Source: an uncultured Mucispirillum sp.
Lineage (GTDB): Bacteria; Chrysiogenota; Deferribacteres; Deferribacterales; Mucispirillaceae
Direction of reading: 5' to 3'
DNA length: 5,364 bases
NCBI GenBank assembly: GCA_910586745.1
Contig: CAJUJZ010000146.1
Span: forward strand, 1 to 5,364
Part shown: one piece after another, positions 1-4,569 of the stretch
How positions within the stretch are numbered: the first letter of the stretch is position 1
Layout: every line of letters begins with the position of its first letter
Program-made: the position numbers and the translations under genes
Notes under the pieces: model-generated
Told to the model about the DNA's origin: nothing
The model's input: the letters and a program-made list of their open reading frames with translations, nothing else
Databases searched by the model: none

Positions 1-768
1 AATATTAAAACATCATTAAGTAACACATCCCTTGTGTTATCACTTGGTGCTATGCTTAAAGATAAATTTTTAATGGCTGTCCACAACTGGTTTTCTAATA
101 TTACAATTATAAACTTTGGTGAACCCTTAATAGATATAATTTCACAAAGCATAGTATCAGAAGACCTTATAAGTGGAAAATTAAAAAATATTTTTCTTAA
201 TTATTTAGCAAGTTTTGATAGTTCTATTATAGATTATTCCATCGAAAAACAGCTTAACGAAGGTGATAATGGTAATGCTTATAGAATATATACTCATCAT
301 AAAATGCTAAATAATAATGGTATAAAAAAATTATCTTTACAAAATGAATCGTCAGGAACTCAAAAAATGATAACATTATTTATGCATTTTCATAGAGTTA
401 TACAAGGGGGGTATCCTATTTTTATTGATGAATTAAATGCAAAACTGCACCCATTACTTGTTAGGCTTTTGTTAAATATGTTTTCAAACCCAGAAACTAA
501 TCCCAACAATGCACAGCTTATTTTTACAACTCATGATTCATGGTTAATGAAAAAAGATATTTTAAGGCGTGACGAAATATGGTTTACTGATAAAAATATA
601 AATGGTGTTTCTGAACTTTATTCACTTGTTGAATTTAAAGATAACAAAGGAAAAAATATTAGAAATGATGAAAATTATGAAAAAAATTATTTATTAGGTA
701 AATATGGTGCTATTCCAAATCTATCATTAATAAATCTTTTAGATAAGGATGATAATAATGGTATATAA
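1..768 (+). CDS. AAA15/ABC-type ATPase, RloA/AbiLi-like (5' partial)
   Basis: The reading frame is open from the first base, so this is the C-terminal 255 residues of a longer ATPase; the GTG at 34 is an internal Val, not a start. Visible motifs follow the order of SMC/ABC-like AAA15/AAA21 ATPases: a signature-like NESSGTQKM (bases 343-369), a Walker B strand ending in Asp-Glu (YPIFIDE, 412-432) followed by LNAKLHP, and a switch histidine in FTTHDSW (His at 532-534). Walker A must lie upstream of the window. Such ATPases pair with RloB-family proteins in the RloA/RloB and AbiL abortive-infection modules. The ATPase is thought to sense the phage and control its effector partner. The stop TAA (766-768) lies inside the next gene, so the two are co-transcribed and probably translationally coupled. 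The family is clear. The defence role is inferred from pairing; the exact subfamily cannot be told without the N-terminus. Confidence 0.85.
   Translation, partial: NIKTSLSNTSLVLSLGAMLKDKFLMAVHNWFSNITIINFGEPLIDIISQSIVSEDLISGKLKNIFLNYLASFDSSIIDYSIEKQLNEGDNGNAYRIYTHHKMLNNNGIKKLSLQNESSGTQKMITLFMHFHRVIQGGYPIFIDELNAKLHPLLVRLLLNMFSNPETNPNNAQLIFTTHDSWLMKKDILRRDEIWFTDKNINGVSELYSLVEFKDNKGKNIRNDENYEKNYLLGKYGAIPNLSLINLLDKDDNNGI
745..749 (+). promoter_or_regulatory. Shine-Dalgarno AAGGA of the RloB gene
   Basis: AAGGA lies within the 3' end of the ATPase gene, 8 bases before ATG 758. The earlier in-frame ATG at 749 overlaps this site and cannot use it, so 758 is the better start. Confidence 0.6.
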
Positions 769-1375
769 ACCTTTTAGAAAAAGTGCAACAAGAAATACTA
801 AACAAATTCATTATCTGATAGTTACTACTGGCAAAGAAACAGAAATCAATTACTTTAAAGCATTTTATGAAAGCCTTGATGAAAATATAAAAAAATATAT
901 CACTATTGATTATGAAATTTGTCCCATAAATAAATTGATAAAAAAAGCAAGTGAAAAAGCAAGCCAATACCCAAATACATATAGGGTATGGCTTGTATTT
1001 GATACTGATAAAGATACAAAAATAATTAGAGAAGTTGTAAATGATACTCATGTATATGGTTATAACATTGCTTTTTCTAACCCTTGTATAGAACTATGGT
1101 TTTTAGCTTATTTTGGCAAATCACCTACATACAAAAATAATCCAAATCTTACTGCATCTAAAAAATGTATTAATGACTTAAAGAAATATATAAGTGAATA
1201 TGAAAAAAATGATAAAAAAATATATGAAATACTGACAACCGAAGGTAGTGAAATAAAAGCCATAAATATTGCCAGGAAAAAACATTCTTCATATAAAAAT
1301 ATACATATTTTAGAAATGTACGGTGCTACTAATATGTATAAACTTATAGAAGAAATTAGAAAACCTTACACCTAA
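758..1375 (+). CDS. rloB: RloB/AbiLii-family protein, putative abortive-infection effector
   Basis: A 205-residue protein with the RloB (Pfam RloB/AbiLii) layout. It has a basic N-terminus, then strand LIVTTG and KETEINYF (residues 20-33), VFDTDKD with Asp82/84/86, the family hallmark AFSNPCIELWFLAYF (105-119, Glu112), and a C-terminal GATNMYKLIEEI (189-200). The Glu/DxD arrangement resembles a TOPRIM-type metal site, which would make it a nuclease. That is inference by analogy with AriB of PARIS. The usual 'EG' of motif 1 reads Thr24-Gly25 here, so the first acidic residue appears to be missing, although Glu27 and Glu29 remain. The start was placed at ATG 758 because AAGGA lies 8 bases upstream; ATG 749 would add three residues. 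It overlaps the ATPase gene by 11 bases. Its 3' end overlaps the convergent methyltransferase gene by 4 bases. The family call is firm, the biochemical activity is not. Confidence 0.85.
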   Translation: MVYKPFRKSATRNTKQIHYLIVTTGKETEINYFKAFYESLDENIKKYITIDYEICPINKLIKKASEKASQYPNTYRVWLVFDTDKDTKIIREVVNDTHVYGYNIAFSNPCIELWFLAYFGKSPTYKNNPNLTASKKCINDLKKYISEYEKNDKKIYEILTTEGSEIKAINIARKKHSSYKNIHILEMYGATNMYKLIEEIRKPYT

Positions 1376-2091
1376 CTTTCCCATATACCATTAAATATAT
1401 TATCATATCTTGCTGTTTCATCTGCTTTTCCCTGCTGAAAAAGGGGCGGTTCAATACATAATTCCTCGCCGCCTGCTAACATACATTCCACAAAAACAAG
1501 CTTTGCTTTTGATGATATATCTTTATGCAGTGATAATATCCTTTTAGGCTGCAGGTTATTTATTTTACATATATGCAGTGCTTCTATAAGCATATCTGCA
1601 TCGTATGAAAAAAACAGCCTGCCATGATGCTTTAAGCTGCCTTTTGCAAACTTTACTACATCTTCTATATTCATAGTGATTGTAAAGCGTGCCTTATTAG
1701 CTATTTTATCTTTTGCTGTTTTTCCTGTACCTGCATGCCTGTATGGCGGGTTGCACACTACTGCATCATAAAGCTTTTCTTTTTTCATCTGCCTTATATC
1801 TGCATTAATCACCGATATTTTATTCTGCATACTGCAAAGTGATACAGTCTGTTTTAAACATTCAAACATTTCTTCCTGCAGTTCTATGGCAGTTACTTTT
1901 GCTTTATAGGCTTTTGCAATTAATACAGCTATTACACCGCTTCCACTGCCTACATCTGCAACATGCCACTTCTGCTTTGCATGAGTAAACCATGCAAGAA
2001 CTGGCGAATCACAGCCAAAGCGAAAGCCGTTATTTTTAAGCTGACATATTGTTATATCATTAAAAATCATACTGTTGAGTGAGTATTCCAC
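1372..2091 (-). CDS. trmN6: tRNA1(Val) (adenine(37)-N6)-methyltransferase, TrmN6/YfiC-like
   Basis: A 239-residue class I SAM-dependent methyltransferase of the MTS family, close in length to E. coli YfiC (about 245). Visible motifs are FGCDSPVLAWF (25-35, the substrate-side motif of this family), SAM motif I DVGSGSG (46-52), an acidic end of strand 2 in AIEL (Glu70), NADIR (96-100), and motif IV NPPY (114-117), typical of enzymes methylating an exocyclic amino group of adenine. It probably makes m6A37 in tRNA1(Val) in the cytoplasm. The start is GTG at 2091: an in-frame stop lies just upstream, and AAGGTG sits 5 bases before it. ATG at 2070 would shorten the protein by seven residues. The gene is convergent with rloB, sharing 4 bases at the stops, and divergent from the transglycosylase gene. 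Its G+C is higher than that of the defence pair. A generic small-molecule or RNA methyltransferase remains possible, but NPPY plus the N-terminal motif favour TrmN6. Confidence 0.82.
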   Translation of the reverse strand: MEYSLNSMIFNDITICQLKNNGFRFGCDSPVLAWFTHAKQKWHVADVGSGSGVIAVLIAKAYKAKVTAIELQEEMFECLKQTVSLCSMQNKISVINADIRQMKKEKLYDAVVCNPPYRHAGTGKTAKDKIANKARFTITMNIEDVVKFAKGSLKHHGRLFFSYDADMLIEALHICKINNLQPKRILSLHKDISSKAKLVFVECMLAGGEELCIEPPLFQQGKADETARYDNIFNGIWES

Positions 2092-2096
2092 TGATG

Positions 2097-2102
2097 CACC
2101 TT
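2097..2102 (-). promoter_or_regulatory. Shine-Dalgarno AAGGTG of the methyltransferase
   Basis: On the - strand AAGGTG lies 5 bases before GTG 2091 and immediately follows the in-frame stop TAA (2103-2101), supporting the GTG start. Confidence 0.5.
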
Positions 2103-2146
2103 AAAAAATATATAAAATATGTAAATTTTTCTAATATTCCATTTTT

Positions 2147-2162
2147 CACTTGACACTAAGTG
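2147..2162. repeat. Inverted repeat CACTT-N6-AAGTG over the -35 box
   Basis: Perfect 5-base arms (2147-2151 and 2158-2162) flank GACACT and overlap the TTGACA box of the transglycosylase promoter. The placement fits a repressor operator, but arms this short can arise by chance. Confidence 0.3.
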
Positions 2163-2178
2163 CTTTTATATTAATTAT
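2150..2178 (+). promoter_or_regulatory. Candidate sigma70 promoter of the transglycosylase gene
   Basis: A perfect TTGACA (2150-2155) is followed after 17 bases by AATTAT (2173-2178), a 4/6 match to TATAAT. The first base of the -35 box is 35 bases before ATG 2185, so transcription would start at or within a few bases of the start codon. No Shine-Dalgarno is seen between the -10 box and the ATG. Confidence 0.45.
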
Positions 2179-2184
2179 ATAGTT

Positions 2185-2919
2185 ATGAAAATAAATTCTA
2201 TTTTGTCAAAACTGGAAAAATTTTTCTTTCATATTACGCCGCCATTTTATTTAACAGCTGTGCTGCTTGGCTGCTTAACAGTCCTGCCTATCCTTTTTTC
2301 TCCATATATTGACAAAAAAAATGATGAATATAAAATCTATCTTATGCAGGACACCATGCATCTTAATAAACTTTCTCTTGAAATATATGAGAAAAACAAA
2401 ACCATTACAAACCACCAAAATATACTCATAACAGACTATGCCCTGCAGCAAAGCTCAGCAAAAAGATTAAGTTCTAAAGAGCGTATAGAGCTTGCTTTCA
2501 TAATTACAGAACAGGCTGATATTCACAATCTTGACCCATTGCTGGTTATTGCTCTTATTCAGGTAGAAAGCACTTTTAATAAAAATGCACAGTCACATAA
2601 AGGTGCAAAAGGTTTAATGCAGCTTTTACCAGATACTGCACGATATATTAACGAAAAAAATGATAAAGGCATACCTGAAAACAGTAATCTTTTTGATGCA
2701 AAAACAAATATTGCTCTTGGCACTGCATATATGGAATACCTTTTGAATAAAACAAACGGAAACCTTGAATATGCTCTTGTAGCTTATAATATGGGCCCTG
2801 CAAATATGTTCAGAGCAAAGCGTGAAAACAGAGTGCCAAAAGCATACAGCAATAAAGTCTTAAAAGAATACACTAAACTGCAAAAGGCAGTTGATACTAT
2901 AAATGTTGCTCAAAAATAG
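2185..2919 (+). CDS. Membrane-anchored lytic transglycosylase (SLT domain)
   Basis: A 244-residue protein. A positively charged N-terminus (Lys2, Lys9, Lys12) is followed by one hydrophobic segment (about 21-40), which should leave the rest in the periplasm. Cys30 in LLGC looks like a lipobox, but the strongly hydrophobic stretch continues after it, so a membrane anchor is favoured. The SLT/family-1 transglycosylase domain occupies about 105-215. It has catalytic Glu128 in QVESTFN, GLMQLLPDTA (143-152), the region NLFDAKTNIALGTAYM (168-183) and AYNMGP (200-205). The enzyme cleaves the MurNAc-GlcNAc bond of peptidoglycan, forming 1,6-anhydroMurNAc ends. All expected catalytic-domain motifs are intact. 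The start at 2185 is the only ATG that keeps the anchor and lacks a clear Shine-Dalgarno. The gene is monocistronic: divergent from trmN6, and its end is 17 bases from the convergent protease gene. A specific MltC/MltE/Slt assignment is not possible. Confidence 0.88.
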   Translation: MKINSILSKLEKFFFHITPPFYLTAVLLGCLTVLPILFSPYIDKKNDEYKIYLMQDTMHLNKLSLEIYEKNKTITNHQNILITDYALQQSSAKRLSSKERIELAFIITEQADIHNLDPLLVIALIQVESTFNKNAQSHKGAKGLMQLLPDTARYINEKNDKGIPENSNLFDAKTNIALGTAYMEYLLNKTNGNLEYALVAYNMGPANMFRAKRENRVPKAYSNKVLKEYTKLQKAVDTINVAQK

Positions 2920-2947
2920 CAGTTTTCTCAATCTTACTAGCAGTTTT
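2917..2947. repeat. 10-base direct repeat at two convergent stop codons
   Basis: TAGCAGTTTT occurs at 2917-2926 and 2938-2947, 21 bases apart. The first copy contains the stop of the transglycosylase gene, and the second covers the end of the protease gene on the other strand. No hairpin terminator is visible in the 17-base gap between the genes. Confidence 0.5.
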
Positions 2948-3416
2948 TATATTCTTCTACATACTTATTAATATATTTTACAGTCATTTCAACAATTTCA
3001 GGAAGTTTTTCTGCAATACATTCAGAAAGCTCTGTTCCTGCAGCATAAGATTCAGGCACAACACCTATTAATGTAACAACTTCTGGAGCATGGGAATGAA
3101 GCTCTGCCTGAAAAAGAGTTTCTTGAAAGCCTATCTGGTGCGGTGATATTTTCATAGGCACTTTGGAAAGCATAATATCATCTTTATTATATACTCTAAC
3201 AGTGCCTGGTTCTTCTTTTAAAGCTATTGCATCAATTGCTATTAAAATATCTGCTTCTACAAATTTATGAAAAGATAATATACCAGTAGTCCCGCAGTCA
3301 TATATTTCTACATTCTCAGGCCACTGCATTTTTTCAAGCTCTCTAATAACATGTATACCTACACCTTCATCAGATAATATATAGTTTCCAACTCCCATCA
3401 CTATAATTTTTTTCAT
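2937..3416 (-). CDS. hybD: HyaD/HybD-type [NiFe]-hydrogenase maturation protease (M52)
   Basis: A 159-residue member of peptidase family M52. It removes the C-terminal peptide of the [NiFe]-hydrogenase large subunit after nickel is inserted, the last step before the subunits assemble. Residues matching the nickel-sensing ligands of E. coli HybD (Glu16, Asp62, His93) are in place: Glu17 in GNYILSDEGVG, Asp62 in IAIDAI and His93 in KISPHQIGF. GTTGILSFHKF (42-52) and TLIGVVPES are also typical of the HyaD/HybD branch serving group 1 membrane uptake hydrogenases, rather than HycI. The start ATG 3416 has a strong AAGGAG 5 bases upstream. It is the last gene of a three-gene - strand operon, following the 96-residue protein by 14 bases. 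No hydrogenase subunit is in the window, so its substrate gene must lie elsewhere. The family call is firm; HyaD versus HybD naming is arbitrary. Confidence 0.93.
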   Translation of the reverse strand: MKKIIVMGVGNYILSDEGVGIHVIRELEKMQWPENVEIYDCGTTGILSFHKFVEADILIAIDAIALKEEPGTVRVYNKDDIMLSKVPMKISPHQIGFQETLFQAELHSHAPEVVTLIGVVPESYAAGTELSECIAEKLPEIVEMTVKYINKYVEEYKNC

Positions 3417-3421
3417 TATAA

Positions 3422-3427
3422 CTCCTT
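3422..3427 (-). promoter_or_regulatory. Shine-Dalgarno AAGGAG of the protease gene
   Basis: This is the strongest ribosome-binding site in the window: AAGGAG 5 bases before ATG 3416. It lies in the 14-base gap after the preceding gene, so the protease can be initiated independently within the operon mRNA. Confidence 0.7.
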
Positions 3428-3430
3428 TTG

Positions 3431-3721
3431 TTATTTATTAATATCTCTGCCAAGCACAAAATATTTAAACTTATCAAAGGCAGCAGGTTCTGTATTTACA
3501 GCTCTGCCTGATGCATCATAGACTTCAAGAATATCCAGCTCATATTGTTTTAAAACTATATAGTGGCTTTTTTTATCAACTTCTATATAGCCGGTTCTTT
3601 CATTAGGATTATCTTCAGGTCTTGTATAAGACACAACAAACCCTGTAACTATTTCACCATCTTTACAGTATGCTTTTACAAAATTGTTCACTGATTTACT
3701 CATTTTAAATAACGATACCAT
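3431..3721 (-). CDS. Small protein of unknown function, hydrogenase-protease operon
   Basis: A 96-residue protein that I do not recognise. It has no signal peptide or membrane segment and is probably cytoplasmic. A short N-terminal helix-like part (1-18) is followed by an apparently all-beta core: EIVTGFVVSY (23-32), ERTGYIEVD (41-49), HYIVLKQYELDILEVYD (53-69) and FKYFVLG (85-91). The pattern of a G-containing strand, a short loop and a final 'ELDILEV' strand is reminiscent of small SH3-like or Sm-like barrels, but this is only an impression. ATG 3721 was chosen because AAGGG (3734-3730) lies 8 bases upstream; Met7 (ATG 3703) has no such site. The upstream gene's stop (3725-3723) is 1 base from this start, indicating translational coupling. 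Co-transcription with a hydrogenase protease may mean a shared role, but nothing in the protein itself shows this. Confidence 0.75.
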   Translation of the reverse strand: MVSLFKMSKSVNNFVKAYCKDGEIVTGFVVSYTRPEDNPNERTGYIEVDKKSHYIVLKQYELDILEVYDASGRAVNTEPAAFDKFKYFVLGRDINK

Positions 3722-3722
3722 A

Positions 3723-4472
3723 CTATCTGCCCTTGCTGAAAAATTGATTTAAGGTTGTAATATCTATAGATGAAAGCGGCATAATAAAAGGCTCGCTGCC
3801 TTGAATAAATAATATTACATTACCGCCCTTAGCTTCTAAATCTACACTGTATCTGTTTGGAAATGTAATAGTTTTAACATTTCCTTGAACTTCTTTATAT
3901 GGAATTTTTAATATCTGCATATTAGTTCTTAATTTATTTTTCATCTGCCTTTGAGCCTGCATATAAACTTCATATTCCTGCTCATCAAGATATCCATTAG
4001 AAAGTTCATAAATCTCCTGCTCACTGTAATCTATATAAATTGTACCCTGATATTCTTTTTCATATATTATTTTACTGCGTTTATCAAATACAGGAAATAT
4101 CTGTCTTCCAAAATATTTGTTTACTTTTACATCTAAATTCTCATCATTTAAATCTATATTGTAATAAGACCTGCCCTTTTTATACAAAAAGATACTTGCT
4201 GCATCATCTGGGTAATTATCAAGCTCTAAATATGTATTATTATTAAACTTAATACGGGAATACTGGTCGTTTTTAATATACCATACTTGAAGATTTGCTT
4301 TATTTACTGTATTTAAGAAAACTTCTAAAGGTGCACTGATATTGCTTGCAAGAGTTGAACCTTGAATAAATACAATACATTCACTATCTAAAATATTAAA
4401 AATTGGCTTGCAAAACGACTGCATTGGATAAAAAAACAACATAAATGCAGCTAATGCCATTATTTTTTTCAT
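3723..4472 (-). CDS. Exported protein of unknown function with internal FIQGS repeat
   Basis: A 249-residue protein that I do not recognise. Residues 1-21 form a signal peptide (Lys2-Lys3, hydrophobic core ALAAFMLFFYP). The most likely SPase I cut follows Ser-Phe-Cys21; the Phe before the Cys argues against a lipobox. The mature protein seems rich in beta strands (QVWYIKND, GTIYIDYSEQEIYEL), with one charged, probably helical stretch around 163-184. The sequence IVFIQGS (33-39) recurs as ILFIQGS (220-226). In both copies a Pro-Leu follows, then an LNTVNK or LNQFFSK segment, suggesting a duplicated element at the two ends of the mature protein. ATG 4472 has GAGGGA just upstream. It is the first gene of the - strand operon with the 96-residue protein and the hydrogenase protease, so it is probably periplasmic or outer-membrane-associated. 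Its function is unknown. Confidence 0.8.
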   Translation of the reverse strand: MKKIMALAAFMLFFYPMQSFCKPIFNILDSECIVFIQGSTLASNISAPLEVFLNTVNKANLQVWYIKNDQYSRIKFNNNTYLELDNYPDDAASIFLYKKGRSYYNIDLNDENLDVKVNKYFGRQIFPVFDKRSKIIYEKEYQGTIYIDYSEQEIYELSNGYLDEQEYEVYMQAQRQMKNKLRTNMQILKIPYKEVQGNVKTITFPNRYSVDLEAKGGNVILFIQGSEPFIMPLSSIDITTLNQFFSKGR

Positions 4473-4490
4473 CAGTCCCTCAAAAATTTG

Positions 4491-4508
4491 TATAAAGCAA
4501 TCTTTATA
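4491..4508. repeat. Palindrome TATAAAG-CAAT-CTTTATA in divergent spacer
   Basis: Perfect 7-base arms (4491-4497 and 4502-4508) flank a 4-base loop. It lies between the two divergent genes, in the predicted leader of the - strand operon. It could be a regulator-binding site or a weak leader hairpin. It has no T-run on the correct side and little G+C, so it is not called a terminator. Confidence 0.45.
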
Positions 4509-4509
4509 A

Positions 4510-4538
4510 TTGATAAATTACATCTTTTATTATACACT
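4510..4538 (+). promoter_or_regulatory. Candidate promoter of the Sel1-like lipoprotein gene
   Basis: TTGATA (4510-4515, 5/6) and TACACT (4533-4538, 4/6) are 17 bases apart. Transcription would begin near 4545, giving a leader of about 25 bases that contains the AGGA site before ATG 4570. In such AT-rich DNA chance matches are common. Confidence 0.35.
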
Positions 4539-4558
4539 TATTATATATCTTTAACCAA
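4529..4558 (-). promoter_or_regulatory. Candidate promoter of the three-gene - strand operon
   Basis: On the - strand a perfect TATAAT (4534-4529) is preceded, after 18 bases, by TTGGTT (4558-4553), a poor 3/6 match to the -35 consensus. Its -10 box abuts the candidate + strand -10 box, so the two divergent promoters would overlap and compete. The leader of about 50 bases would include the palindrome at 4491-4508. Confidence 0.3.
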
Positions 4559-4569
4559 AAGTAGGAAAA

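Noticed and set aside
34..36. GTG as the start of the ATPase
   Set aside because: The frame is open to base 1 and the ATPase needs an upstream Walker A domain, so this GTG is an internal Val codon.
749..751. ATG as the start of rloB
   Set aside because: It overlaps the AAGGA site, whereas ATG 758 has that site at a proper 8-base distance. It cannot be fully excluded.
710..1051. - strand open frame of 113 codons
   Set aside because: It lies antisense to the ATPase end and the rloB start. Its Phe/Ile/Cys-rich composition is what the complement of A-rich coding DNA produces, and rloB carries clear family motifs.
1425..1447. Possible hairpin around CCC...GGGG near the rloB/trmN6 junction
   Set aside because: Only the C and G runs pair; the flanking T and A runs are in the wrong order to extend the stem, and it lies inside trmN6 coding sequence.
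2204..2209. Perfect TTGACA on the - strand as the trmN6 -35 box
   Set aside because: It lies inside the transglycosylase gene. The best -10 at 16 bases (CATAAC) is only 4/6, and a perfect TATAAT at 2179-2174 is 24 bases away, which is too far.
2254..2274. Lipobox-like LLGC (Cys30) in the transglycosylase
   Set aside because: A strongly hydrophobic stretch continues for about ten residues after the Cys, which fits a membrane anchor better than a cleaved lipoprotein signal.
2920..2936. Bidirectional terminator between the convergent transglycosylase and protease genes
   Set aside because: The 17-base gap and its flanks show a direct repeat but no inverted repeat able to form a stable hairpin.
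3951..4246. Two + strand open frames (61 and 68 codons)
   Set aside because: Both are antisense to the exported protein gene, overlap each other in different frames and have low-complexity hydrophobic products with no convincing ribosome-binding site.
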